From Linderina pennispora (lineage: Eukaryota; Kickxellomycota; Kickxellomycetes; Kickxellales; Kickxellaceae), in NCBI RefSeq assembly GCF_002104995.1, contig NW_024468252.1:124001-188000 (forward strand): DNA of 64,000 nt, written 5' to 3'. This document shows, piece by piece, positions 38,478-50,053 of this stretch. The notes below the pieces were generated by a model. That model searched no databases. It was not told the DNA's origin and saw only the letters and a program-made list of their open reading frames with translations. The position numbers were made by a program, and so were the translations under genes. How positions within the stretch are numbered: position 1 is the stretch's first letter; each line of letters opens with the position of its first letter.

Positions 38478-38517
38478 TGTGAGGCACTCATAAATTTAAA
38501 AGTTGTCATTTATTGCA

Positions 38518-38757
38518 ATGGGCCCATTCTACAAATTCTTCAACACTCGACTTGCTGAGCTAGATGAGGAAGAGAGAGAAAAGCTAGTCCAACTACTTAG
38601 CAAAAATTTCAATATGAGCAGAAAATTAACAGTATATATCAGAGCTTGGATCAGGAATGTTTCAGAAGATAGGGGTGTTACTATTAAGCATGTGTTTGAT
38701 GTGTGCAACTACAGTTGTGCAGATATGGAAGTAATGGTTGCCAACTGCCCATTTTAA
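38518..38757 (+). CDS. Family-1 79-aa accessory protein
   Basis: MGPFYKFFNTRLAELDEEER start. A longer frame begins 5 codons up, but the 79-aa start matches family 2. Charged N-terminal half, then an AWIRN block and a cysteine pair (DVCNYSC). It is convergent with the large gene, with 2 bases between the two stop codons. Function unknown. Confidence 0.82.
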   Translation: MGPFYKFFNTRLAELDEEEREKLVQLLSKNFNMSRKLTVYIRAWIRNVSEDRGVTIKHVFDVCNYSCADMEVMVANCPF

Positions 38758-40148
38758 AACTAGATCCTCTCAGTATGGATGATACGATTATGAATTCTAG
38801 TTACTTTAAGTACCACTTCTTGATTTGGTTGGCCAATAACAGAGGCAATATATTCTCCAAATGGACTACTTGCTTGTATTTTGATATGAGTGTGAGTACT
38901 GCTAACTACTTCATTGTGAATCATATAGATATCTAGATAGTAGAATGGCAACCCTCTAAAAGTATATAAGAAATAATGATGAATTAGGAACTCATCTCCA
39001 GCATGAAGTATATTATAAGCAACTTTATATCTAGCTGGCCTAAGATCAGTATTTTCTCTTATGTATGTGGGTTCTAGATCATCAAGTTCAATGTTGCTAA
39101 TATCAGCAATAAGATCATCTACACCTAGGTCATCAGTATCCTCACTAACACTTGAGAGAGTTGAGAGACAAACTTTCTCTCTTGCTTGTTGAGCAGTTAG
39201 CCAATCAATATGCATTCCACGATAGTTAACAAGTCCCATTTCAGCAAATGTGTGTTGTTGCCTTTCTCTTGAAGCAACAGGCCAGAAGGAATTTCTCTGA
39301 CTAGGAACAATAGTGATGTTTGTGATATCTCTTCTCAGAACAACTTCAGATTCAAGAGGACCACTACTAGTAGCATATGTAAGAAGAAGAGTTGGGTGTC
39401 CATTAAATGTAAGATTGGAAACAACAGTCATCACATCCTCATTCTTTGTCAACTTTTTAGCTATTCCTTGTTTCTTCTTAGTTGTCTGATTGAACCAATG
39501 GCAGTAACCAAGAGCATGTTCTTTATGGAAGTAGATGCACAACATATGTTTGTTATGAATCTGATCAACTAGTGCCATCCATTGCTTCTCATAAGATGTT
39601 GCAAATGTCCTACAGCTACTAAGAAACTCCAGTGTACTAGCAATTAAGTTTGTGTTCCATTCTACTTCTTTCAACTCAGGAGAGTGAACAGTAAGCTCAA
39701 GTCTCATTAATCCTTCATTCCTACAAGCAACAAGTGTTTCACCAAATTGCTGAGAAGTTGGCATCACTAGCTCTGATAGCTTAGAAGTAAGTTGATTGCG
39801 AACCTCACCACTTTCTAGAAGTTGAACAAATTTATTATACAACTTGTTCCTAATTCTTATTTCATCTTCATCAGTAAACCAGCTAATACAGTTTGCTCCA
39901 ACTTTATCTTCATCATCAAGAATATCATTGCTACTGATTCCATTATCAAGAAGAAATTCCTTAATCACAGCCCTAGAAGATATGTTTAGACAATCCATTG
40001 TAATATCATAGTTCAGAAGAAATACATGTTCCTGATGCATCCTAAGAAAGATATCAGTTAGTGCAGGATCAGCTATTGCAACATTTGGAGCAGATAGTTT
40101 GTAAACAGAGACTTTACCATTTCTCACACTTACCATGCACTTTATATA

Positions 40149-40609
40149 GGAGGTCATTCAGAGATAGTTATCTGCACAACAATTATTTGTGCATATTGAA
40201 ACTATTGGCAATTTCAGTGAAATAAAAATTTCACCCAAACCGCCATCGGCATCTTGGAAAAGTTTCAGTGAACATAATTTCAACCAGAAAGAAAAACTTT
40301 GCATATTTGGGGTTAATTATCATTGGGCAACAAAAGTCAATATCTCAATAGATGTGGCTAAGCAACCACAAGGAAATTATGTTCACTGAAACTTTTCCAA
40401 GATGCCGATGGCGGTTTGGGTGAAATGGCAAAAAAAATATTTGTATTTTTAAAATCAATTATACACACAAAAACATTCTGGACACAATAACAAATAATAA
40501 CTATAGAAAAAATAATTAGTAGCAAAAAATAGTTCTGAAAACGATTATTCAAATATCTATCTAACAAAATTGCAAATAACTAAAATTTACAAGTCCAGGA
40601 ATGACCCCC
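40149..40609 (+). repeat. Family-2 module with GGAGGTCATTCAG end, left
   Basis: 461 bp. Spacer in the plus orientation. Confidence 0.85.
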
Positions 40610-41030
40610 AAGAGGAACCAACTTAAGTGAAGCAGAGTTAGAATATAATAGCAAACTTGGGTCATTTAGATCAATGGTTGAGAGCACATTTGGAGAACTA
40701 GGTAACACATTTAAGAGACTATCAAATAGGGAAGTTGTGAGAATTAGAAACACAACTGTGTACAATGTGCAGTTTAAACTCTGTTGCTTACTCTACAATA
40801 TGAAGAAGATCCTAGCAGCTAGTAAAGTTCCTGTTGAACATCACCACACACTTTGGGTTCTATCTAACTTTGACTACCCAAGCAACAATCAGGAGAGATC
40901 AACACATGCTGAAGTTGGAAGTAGTTTACCACAAAAAGTAGAGTTAGAGGCTTCAATGAGAGAACTACAAGATAGACTGATTCAAGCTAAAATTGATGAG
41001 TCAATGAACTTCTATGTTGACATGTCATAA
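40610..41030 (+). pseudogene. Family-2 transposase C-terminal fragment
   Basis: About 139 codons from RGTNLSEAELEYNS through MVESTFGEL (catalytic E) to the stop. Both catalytic aspartates are deleted. Confidence 0.85.
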
Positions 41031-41091
41031 ACATCTTTTAAAATAAGAATTTTCAGTAAGAATTTTGCATTGATAGAAAATGCTTCAATAA

Positions 41092-41552
41092 GGAGGTCAT
41101 TCAGAGATAGTTATCTGCACAACAATTATTTGTGCATATTGAAACTATTGGCAATTTCAGTGAAATAAAAATTTCACCCAAACCGCCATCGGCATCTTGG
41201 AAAAGTTTCAGTGAACATAATTTCAACCAGAAAGAAAAACTTTGCATATTTGGGGTTAATTATCATTGGGCAACAAAAGTCAATATCTCAATAGATGTGG
41301 CTAAGCAACCACAAGGAAATTATGTTCACTGAAACTTTTCCAAGATGCCGATGGCGGTTTGGGTGAAATGGCAAAAAAAATATTTGTATTTTTAAAATCA
41401 ATTATACACACAAAAACATTCTGGACACAATAACAAATAATAACTATAGAAAAAATAATTAGTAGCAAAAAATAGTTCTGAAAACGATTATTCAAATATC
41501 TATCTAACAAAATTGCAAATAACTAAAATTTACAAGTCCAGGAATGACCCCC
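41092..41552 (+). repeat. Family-2 module with GGAGGTCATTCAG end, right
   Basis: 461 bp, direct repeat of 40149-40609, with the same spacer orientation. Confidence 0.85.
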
Positions 41553-41801
41553 ATACTTAAATCTGTATCCATCACCAAAAACTCTATGCAATCTATCAAA
41601 AGGAGTAATATTGTGAAGTTGATCCATTAGAGTATATGAGTCAGGAATCTCAACAACACATGAATCCATAAAGATATCAGATTGCTGAACAAATCCTTGC
41701 TGTTCAATGCCATTACTAGTATATCTTGCATCAGATATATCAGGCATATTATCTCTATTCTTCAACTCAAGTCCCAAAAGGGAGTTAAGATGTACTCTTA
41801 A

Positions 41802-42198
41802 GGAGGCCATTCATAAATATAAAAGTTTAAAGAAACTAAATACCTATTATTAGAATAACTAATTAACAAATAATAAATCAATTACTAGCAGTAGATAAAT
41901 ATTTTAAAATACAGAATGTTTACCACTGGCCAAAAAGATTTAAGCAACTAGATTAACAAATAAACAAAGATGCCAAATATGGTGCTTCTACGAAACCCCC
42001 TTCAGCATCCTGAAAAATTTCAGTTGATTTCTCGGGACGCAGCCTGTATCTCAGTAGAAGCATATTAATTGTGTATCAACTGAAATTTTTCAGGATGCCG
42101 AAGGGGGTTTCGTAGAAGCACCATATTTGGCATCAGAACAAGAAAACAATAAAAATATTAATAATTATTAAATAGCTAACCATTTCTGACTGATCTCC
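41802..42198 (+). repeat. Family-1 module (b type) shared by copies 3 and 4
   Basis: 397 bp. It serves both as the large-gene-side end of copy 3 and the transposase-side end of copy 4. One inner arm has a G-to-A change (TTCAGCATCC). Confidence 0.85.
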
Positions 42199-42505
42199 TT
42201 ATAGAATTAGATTTATTCAAAAGCTGCCATTTTAAAACATCATGTTCAAGTCATCAAGTCGTTATCATCCTATTTATAACTATTTATCTAATACCAAGCA
42301 ATCATATAACTCATCAATTTTAGAAAGTATCAAACTATACCATTTTAAAAAATCATAATAAATTCATCAAGTTGTTAGAATCCCATCTGTAATTAATAGA
42401 TATGCACCAAGCAATCATATGTGTCATCAATTTTAGAAAGAATCAAGCTGTGCTATTTTAAAACATCAAATTCAAGTCATCAAGTCATTAGTACTCCATC
42501 TGTAA
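42199..42505 (-). repeat. Transposase 3'-tail tandem repeats, copy 4
   Basis: As 36941-37247. Confidence 0.65.
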
Positions 42506-43735
42506 TTAATCAATATGCACCAAGCAATCATATGTATCATCAATTTTAGATTGAAGGAATCGATTTTGAATTTCAACAATAGATGCTTCTAACTCTGCTT
42601 TTTGGGGCAAAGTATGTATTGGTTCCACTTGTGTTGACTTATCATGTGTATCAGGGTAATCAAAGTTGCTCATAACCCAGAATGAGTGATGATGATCAAT
42701 ATGTACATCACTGTTTGCTAGTATCTTCTTCATATTATAGAGTAAGCAGCATAACTTCATTTGCACATTGTAAACATTCCTATTCTTTACTCTAACAATC
42801 TCCCTGTTTGACAGCCTTTTGAATGTATTGCCTAGTTCTCCAAATGTATTTTCTACCATTGAATGGAATGATCCAAGATGGGAATTATATTCAGCTTCTG
42901 TTTCTGATAAGCTTGTTCCTCTCTGCTTTCTTACTGGTAAACAAAAGTTGTGCAGTCCAAAAGTATCCTGCTCTTCTTCCTCAGTCATCTCTTCCAAAAT
43001 ACTTTGTGGATAACCACCATCAAGCACAATACAATCAATAGGTGATATATTCTTCAGCAACCCCATGTTCTTAATCATTCTTGAGTCTGGGTGATCTCTA
43101 CAGTCTTCAGTTGGTGAAACAAGTAGAACCATTCCATTCACATCAATGCATAGTTGTGTGCGATATCCTGATTTTTTCAATTTGAATAAATAGAGATCTG
43201 GTTTGTATGCTCCATTGTGTAGTGCTCTTGAGTCATGGCCATCTAACATTAGTGTAACATGTTTAAACCCTTGAGGATTCTGTATCTTTGCTGCAAAGAC
43301 TCGTAGTTCTGGAGTTGAAAACATTGTTTGCAGATAGTATGTTAGCTTCTTATTCAAATCTTTCATTTCAGAAATATAGAACATATTGTGAATAGCTTGA
43401 TAGCTACTCCTAGGAATGAATCTTTCCATTTCATTGATAGATAACCCTTCTATAAGTTGGTATATGATGAGCAGTCCTTTCTCTACACTTCTGTAAGGAC
43501 ATGGATAATGAGTGCAACCAAACAAAACATTCAGAAAGAAGAAAACAGGAATCATCCCTAGATGTTTAAGAAGTGTGTCCTTGATAAGTTTAATTTCTCT
43601 TACTTCACGAACTTCACTTCTGTGATATTTTGTATGTTTTAGAATTACCCAGTCATCATTCAGAAACTTCCATTTGTTTGTGTACAGTTTGTGATACTCC
43701 TTTTCTCTGAGTTCTTGTAATTGATGATTCATCAT
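42506..43735 (-). CDS. Family-1 DDE transposase, intact (409 aa)
   Basis: Differs from 37248-38477 by only a few residues. The same catalytic triad D165, D239, E295 is present. It is divergent from the 79-aa gene across 40 bp. Confidence 0.9.
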   Translation of the reverse strand: MMNHQLQELREKEYHKLYTNKWKFLNDDWVILKHTKYHRSEVREVREIKLIKDTLLKHLGMIPVFFFLNVLFGCTHYPCPYRSVEKGLLIIYQLIEGLSINEMERFIPRSSYQAIHNMFYISEMKDLNKKLTYYLQTMFSTPELRVFAAKIQNPQGFKHVTLMLDGHDSRALHNGAYKPDLYLFKLKKSGYRTQLCIDVNGMVLLVSPTEDCRDHPDSRMIKNMGLLKNISPIDCIVLDGGYPQSILEEMTEEEEQDTFGLHNFCLPVRKQRGTSLSETEAEYNSHLGSFHSMVENTFGELGNTFKRLSNREIVRVKNRNVYNVQMKLCCLLYNMKKILANSDVHIDHHHSFWVMSNFDYPDTHDKSTQVEPIHTLPQKAELEASIVEIQNRFLQSKIDDTYDCLVHID

Positions 43736-43775
43736 TGTGAGGCACTCATAAATTTAAAAGTTGTCATTTATTGCA

Positions 43776-44015
43776 ATGGGCCCATTCTACAAATTCTTCA
43801 ACACTCGACTTGCTGAGCTAGATGAGGAAGAGAGAGAAAAGCTAGTCCAACTACTTAGCAAAAATTTCAATATGAGCAGAAAATTAACAGTATATATCAG
43901 AGCTTGGATCAGGAATGTTTCAGAAGATAGGGGTGTTAGTATTAAGCATGTGTTTGATGTATGCAACTACAGTTGTGCAGATATGGAGGTAATGGTTGCT
44001 AACTGCCCATTTTAA
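43776..44015 (+). CDS. Family-1 79-aa accessory protein
   Basis: 79 codons, one residue different from 38518-38757 (VSIKH against VTIKH). The stop codon is 2 bases from that of the large gene, so the two transcripts must overlap at their 3' ends. Confidence 0.82.
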   Translation: MGPFYKFFNTRLAELDEEEREKLVQLLSKNFNMSRKLTVYIRAWIRNVSEDRGVSIKHVFDVCNYSCADMEVMVANCPF

Positions 44016-44017
44016 AA

Positions 44018-45661
44018 CTAGATCCTCTCAGTATGGATAATACGATTATGAATTCTAGTTACTTTAAGTACCACTTCTTGACTTGGTTCACCAATAATAG
44101 AAGCAATATATTCTCCAAATGGACTACTTGCTTGTATTTTGATATGAGTGTGAGTACTGCTAACTACTTCATTGTGAATCATATAGATATCTAGATAATA
44201 GAATAGCAACCCTCTAAAAGTATATAAGAAATAATGACTAACTAGGAACTCATCTCCAACATGAAGTATGTTATAAGCAACTTTATATCTAGCTGGCCTA
44301 AGATCAGTATTTTCTCTTATATATGTGGGTTCTAGATCATCAAGTTCAATGTTGCTAATATCAGCAATAAGATTATCTATTCCTAGGTCATCGGTATCCT
44401 CACTAACACTTGAGAGAGTTGAGAGACAAACTTTCTCTCTTGCTTGCTGAGCTGTTAACCAATCAATATGCATTCCACGATAGTTAACAAGTCCCATTTC
44501 AGCAAATGTGTGTTGTTGCCTTTCTCTTGAAACAACAGGCCAGAAAGAATTTTTCTGACTAGGAACAATAGTGATGTTTGTGATATCTCTTCTCAGAACA
44601 ACTTCAGATTCAAGAGGACCACTACTGGTAGCATATGTAAGAAGAAGAGTTGGGTGCCCATTAAAAGAGAGGTTAGAAACAACAGTCATCATATCTTCAT
44701 TCTCTTTCAACTTTTTAGCTATTCCTTGTTTCTTCTTAGTTGTCCTATTGAACCAATGGCAATAAGCAAGAGCATGTTCTTTATGAAAGTAAATACACAA
44801 TGTATGTTTGTTATGAATCTGATCAACTAGTGCCATCCATTGCTTTTCATAAGATGTTGCAAATGTCCTACAATCACTAAGAAACTCTAGTGTACTAGCA
44901 ATTAAGTTTGTGTTCCATTCTACTTCTTTCAACTCAGGAGAGTGAACAGTAAGCTCAAGCCTCATTAATCCTTCATTCCTACAAGCAACAAGTGTTTCAC
45001 CAAATTGCTGAGAAGTTGGCATCACTAGCTCTGATAGCTTAGAAGTAAGTTGATTGCGAACCTCACCACTTTCTAGAAGTTGAACAAATTTATTGTACAA
45101 CTTGTTCCTAATTCTTATTTCATCTTCATCAGTAAACCAGCTAATACAGTTTGCTCCAACTTTATCTTCATCATCAAGAATATCATTGCTACTGATTCCA
45201 TTATCAAGAAGAAATTCCTTAATCACAGCCCTAGAAGATATGTTTAGACAATCCATTGTAATATCATAGTTCAGAAGAAATACATATTCCTGATGCATCC
45301 TAAGAAAGATATCAGTTAGTGCAGGATCAGCTATTGCAACATTTGGAGCAGATACTTTGTAAACAGAGACTTTACCATTTCTCACACTTACCATGCACTT
45401 CATATACTTAAATCTGTATCCATCACCAAAAACTCTATGCAATCTATCAAAAGGAGTAATATTGTTAATCTGATCTATAAGAGCATATGATTCAGGTATC
45501 TCAACAACACATGAATCCATAAAGATATCAGAATGCTGAATAAATCCTTGCTATTCAATGCCATTACTAGTATATCTTGCATCAGATATATCAGGCATAT
45601 TATCTCTATTCTTCAACTCAAGTCCCAAAAGGGAGTTAAGATGTACTCTTAAGGAGGCCAT
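44018..45661 (-). pseudogene. Family-1 large gene with a single nonsense change
   Basis: Complete except for Gln37 to TAG (45551-45553). All conserved blocks are present downstream. The ATG is in the module end at 45659-45661. A downstream Met (MDSC, residue 48) opens a 500-codon frame. Confidence 0.85.
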
Positions 45662-46048
45662 TCATAAATATAAAAGTTTAAAGAAACTAAATATCTATTA
45701 TCAGAATAACCAATTAACAAATAATAAATCAATTACTAGCAGTAGATAAATATTTTAAAATACAGAATGTTTAGCAATGGCCAAAAAGATTCTAGCAACT
45801 AGATTAACAAACAAACAAAGATGCCAAATATGGTGCTTCTACAAAACCCCCTTCGGCATCCTGAAAAATTTCAGTTGATACACAATTAATATGCTTCTAC
45901 TGAGATAGAGGCTGCGTCCCGAGAAATCAACTGAAATTTTTCAGGATGCCGAAGGGGGTTTGTAGAAGCACCATATTTGGCATCAGAACAAGAAAACAAT
46001 AAAAATATTAATAATTATTAAATAGCTAACCATTTCTGACTGATCTCC
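45653..46048 (+). repeat. Family-1 module (b type), right end of copy 4, spacer flipped
   Basis: 396 bp, same flanks as 41802-42198, but the spacer reads ACACAATTAATATGC first, i.e. inverted. Direct evidence for spacer inversion within otherwise matching modules. Confidence 0.88.
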
Positions 46049-46465
46049 ATACTTTGCCCCAAAAAGCAGAGTTAGAAGCATCTATTGTTGAAATTCAAAA
46101 TCAATTCCTTCAATCTAAAATTGATGACACATATGATTGCTTGGTGCATATTGATTAATTACAGATGGAGTACTAATGACTTGATGACTTGAATTTGATG
46201 TTTTAAAATGGCACAGTTTGATTCTTTCTAAAATTGATTCTATATATATTTGCTTGGTGCATATCTATTAATTACAGATGGGATTCTAACAACTTGATGA
46301 ATTTATTATGATTTTTTAAAATGGCATAGTTTGATTCTTTTTAAAATTGATGATATATATGATTACTTGGTATTAGATAAATAGTTATAAATAGGATGAT
46401 AATGACTTGATGACTTGAACATGATGTTTTAAAATGGAACCTTTTGATTAAATCTAATTCTATAA
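46049..46465 (+). pseudogene. Family-1 transposase 3' end and tail, plus orientation
   Basis: The last 35 or so codons (LPQKAELEASIVEIQNQF) to the stop at about 46157, then the tandem tail repeats. Inverted relative to the transposase of copy 4. Broken off from another element. Confidence 0.75.
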
Positions 46466-46861
46466 GGAGATCAGTCAGAAATGGTTAGCTATTTAATAAT
46501 TATTAATATTTTTATTGTTTTCTTGTTCAGATGCCAAATATGGTGCTTCTACGAAACCCCCTTCGGCATCCTGAAAAATTTCAGTTGATTTCTCGGGACG
46601 CAGCCTCTATCTCAGTAGAAGCATATTAATTGTGTATCAACTGAAATTTTTCAGGATGCCGAAGGGGGTTTCGTAGAAGCACCATATTTGGCATCTTTGT
46701 TTATTTGTTAATTTAGTTGCTAGAATCTTTTTGGCCATTGCTAAACATTCTGTATTTTAAAATATTTATCTACTGCTAGTAATTGATTTATTATTTATTA
46801 ATTAGTTATTCTGATAATAGATATTTAGTTTCTTTAAACTTTTATATTTATGAATGGCCTC
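46466..46861 (-). repeat. Family-1 module, b type, reverse
   Basis: 396 bp, GGAGATCAG to GAATGGCCTC (one terminal C missing). Spacer inverted relative to flanks. Confidence 0.82.
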
Positions 46862-46862
46862 T

Positions 46863-47272
46863 ATTGTTTGCAGATAGAATGTCAGCTTCTTATTCAAATC
46901 TTGCATTTCTGAAATGTAGAACATATTGTGAATAACTTGATAGCTACTTCTTGGAAGGAATCTTTCCATTTCATTGATTGACAATCCTTCTACAAGTTGG
47001 TATAAGATAAGCAATCCTTTTTCTATACTTCTGTAAGGACATGGATAATGAGTGCAGCCAAACAAAACATTCAGAAAGAAGAAAACAGGAATCATCCCTA
47101 GATGTTTATGAAGTGTATCTTTTATAAGTTTGATTTCTCTTACTTCACGAACTTCACTTCTGTGATATTTTGTATGCTTAAAAACTACCCAGTCATCATT
47201 CAGAAATTTCCACTTATTTGTGTAGAGCTTATGATATTCCTTTTCTCTGAGTTCTTGTAATTGATGATTCAT
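46863..47272 (-). pseudogene. Family-1 transposase N-terminal fragment, copy 5
   Basis: The first 136 or so residues (MNHQLQELREKEY to KLTFYLQTI), including the helix-turn-helix but none of the catalytic residues. Cut by the module at 46861. Confidence 0.82.
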
Positions 47273-47315
47273 CTGTGCGATGTACTAATAAATTTAAAAG
47301 TTGTCATTTATTATA

Positions 47316-47555
47316 ATGGGCCCATTCTATAAGTTCTTCAACACTCAACTTTCTGAGCTAGATGAGGAAGAGAGAGAAAAGCTAGTCCAACTACTTAGCA
47401 GAAATTTCAATATGAGCAGAAAATTAACAGTGTATATCAGAGAATGGATTAAGAATGTTTCAGAAGATAGGGGTGTTAGTATTAAGCATATGTTTGATGT
47501 ATGCAACTACAGTTATGCAGATATGGAAGTAATGGTTGCCAACTGCCCATTTTAA
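47316..47555 (+). CDS. Family-1 79-aa accessory protein, copy 5
   Basis: Open for 79 codons, with several substitutions relative to copies 3 and 4 (TQLSELDEEER, REWIKN, CNYSYAD). It is retained although both neighbouring genes are broken. Confidence 0.78.
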   Translation: MGPFYKFFNTQLSELDEEEREKLVQLLSRNFNMSRKLTVYIREWIKNVSEDRGVSIKHMFDVCNYSYADMEVMVANCPF

Positions 47556-47557
47556 AA

Positions 47558-49665
47558 CTAGATCCTCTCAGTATGGATAATACGATTATGAATTCTAGTT
47601 ACTTTAAGCACCACTTCTTGATTTGGTTGGCCAATAACAGAAGCAATACATTCACCAAATGGACTACTTACCAGTACTTTGATAAGTGTATGAGTGCTGC
47701 TAACTATTTCATTGTGAATCATAGAAATATCTAGATAGTAGAAAGGTAATCCTCTAAAAGTATATAGGAAGTAATAACTAACTAAGAACTCATCACCAAC
47801 ATGAAGTATGTTGTAAGCAACTTTATATCTAGCTGGCTTGAGATCAGTATTTTCTCTTAAATATGTAGGTTCTAGATCATCAAGTTCAATATTGCTAATA
47901 TCTGCAAGAAGGTCATCTATTCCTAAACCATCAGTATTATCACTAACAATTGAGAGAGTTGAAAGCCTAACTTTCTCTCTTGCTTGCTGAGCTGTTAACC
48001 AATCAATGGGGGTCATTCCTGGACTTGTAAATTTTAGTTATTTGCAATTTTGTTAGATAGATATTTGAATAATCGTTTTCAGAACTATTTTTTGCTACTA
48101 ATTATTTTTTCTATAGTTATTATTTGTTATTGTGTCCAGAATGTTTTTGTGTGTATAATTGATTTTAAAAATACAAATATTTTTTTTGCCATTTCACCCA
48201 AACCGCCATCGGCATCTTGGAAAAGTTTCAGTGAACATAATTTCAACCAGAAAGAAAAACTTTGCATATTTGGGGTTAATTATCATTGGGCAACAAAAGT
48301 CAATATCTCAATAGATGTGGCTAAGCAACCACAAGGAAATTATGTTCACTGAAACTTTTCCAAGATGCCGATGGCGGTTTGGGTGAAATTTTTATTTCAC
48401 TGAAATTGCTAATAGTTCCAGCATGCATAAATAGTTAATGGGCAGATAAGTGTCTCTGTATAACCCCCAATATGTATTCCACGATAGTTAATAAGTCCCA
48501 TTTCAGCAAATGTATGTTGTTGTCTTTCTCTTGAAGCAACTGGCCAGAAGGAGTTTCTCTGACTAGGAACAATAGTGATGTTTGTGATATCTCTTCTCAG
48601 AACAACTTCAGATTCAAGAGGACCACTACTAGTAGCATATGTAAGAAGAACAGTTGGGTGTCCATTGAATGTAAGATTAGAAACAACAGTCATCATATCC
48701 TCATTCTTTTTCAACTTTTTAGCTATTCCTTGTTTCTTCTTAGTTGTTTTATTGAACCAATGGCAGTAACCAAGAGAATGTTCTTTATGGAAGTAAATAC
48801 ACAACATATGTTTGTTATGAATCTGATCAACTAGTGCCATCCATTGCTTTTCATAAGATGTTGCAAATGTCCTGCAGTTATGAAGAAACTCAAGAGTATT
48901 GACAATTAAGTTTGTGTTCCATTCTACTTCCTTCAACTCAGGAGAGTGAACAGTAAGCTCAAGTCTCATTAATCCTTCATTCCTACACGCAACAAGTGTT
49001 TCACCAAACTGTTGAGAAGTTGGCATCACTAGCTCTGATAGCTTAGAAGTAATTTGATTACGAACTTCACCACTTTCTAAGAGTTGAACAAATTTATTAT
49101 ACAACTTGTTCCTTATTCTTATCTCATCTTCATCAGTAAACCAGCTAATACAGTTTGCTCCAACTTTATTTTCATCATCAAGAATATCTTTGCTACTGAT
49201 TCCATTATCAAGAAGAAATTCCTTAACAATAGCTCTAGAAGAAATATATAGACAATCCATTGTAATATCATAGTTTTGAAGAAATACATGTTCTTGATGC
49301 ATCCTAAGAAAGATATCAGTTAGTGCAGGATCAGCTATTGCAACATTTGGAGCAGATACTTTATACACAGAGACGTTACCATTTGTCACACTTGTGCTGC
49401 ATCTTATATATTTAAAACTATAACCATCACCAAATACTCTATGCAATCTATCAAAAGGAGTAATATTGTGAAGTTGATCCATTAGAGTATATGAGTCAGG
49501 AATCTCAACAACACATGAATCCATAAAGATGTCAGATTGCTGAACAAATCCTTGCTGTTCAATGCCATTACTAGTATATCTTGCATCAGATATATCAGGC
49601 ATATTATCTCTATTCTTCAACTCAAGTCCCAAAAGGGAGTTAAGATGTACTCTTAAGGAGGCCAT
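47558..49665 (-). pseudogene. Family-1 large gene interrupted by a MITE, copy 5
   Basis: C-terminal part 47558-48007, N-terminal part 48472-49665. The parts are joined in frame apart from the MITE. Close to the intact copy at 22081-23724. The start codon is in the module end. Confidence 0.85.
48008..48468 (-). mobile_element. Family-2 MITE in the large gene
   Basis: 461 bp, target duplication AAT (48005-48007 and 48469-48471). Spacer inverted relative to its flanks when compared with 36179-36639. Confidence 0.9.
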
Positions 49666-50053
49666 TCATAAATATAAAAGTTTAAAGAAACTAAATATCT
49701 ATTATCAGAATAACCAATTAACAAATAATAAATCAATTACTAGCAGTAGATAAATATTTTAAAATACAGAATGTTTACCACTGGCCAAAAAGATTCAAGC
49801 AACTAGATTAACAAATAAACAAAGATGCCAAATATGGTGCTTCTACGAAACCCCCTTCGGCATCCTGAAAAATTTCAGTTGATTTCTCGGGATGCAGCCT
49901 GTATCTCAGTAGAAGCATATTAATTGTGTATCAACTGAAATTTTTCAGGATGCCGAAGGGGGTTTCGTAGAAGCACCATATTTGGCATCAGAACAAGAAA
50001 ACAATAAAAATACTAATAATTATTAAATAGCTAACCATTTCTGACTGATCTCC
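49657..50053 (+). repeat. Family-1 module (b type), right end of copy 5
   Basis: 397 bp, spacer in the plus orientation, overlapping the first codons of the large gene. Confidence 0.85.

Larger units (their letters stand above)
40149..41552 (+). mobile_element. Family-2 internal-deletion derivative
   Basis: 1404 bp: module (40149-40609), C-terminal 420 bp of the family-2 transposase, 61-bp tail, module (41092-41552). Target duplication ATA (40146-40148 and 41553-41555). The left ends read GGAGGTCATTCAGAG, a hybrid between family-1 and family-2 termini. A non-autonomous element made by deletion, confirming that two modules with cargo move together. Confidence 0.88.
38760..41810 (-). pseudogene. 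Family-1 large gene interrupted by a family-2 derivative
   Basis: The C-terminal part (38760-40148) and the N-terminal part (41556-41810) are each open. They are separated by a 1404-bp insertion with ATA duplications. The start ATG is again in the module end (41808-41810). Confidence 0.85.
41802..46048 (-). mobile_element. Family-1 three-gene DNA transposon, copy 4
   Basis: About 4.25 kb with the same layout and length as 891-5144. The transposase and 79-aa gene are open; the large gene has one nonsense change. No target duplication is visible because the left module is shared with copy 3 and the right flank is a transposase fragment. Confidence 0.82.
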
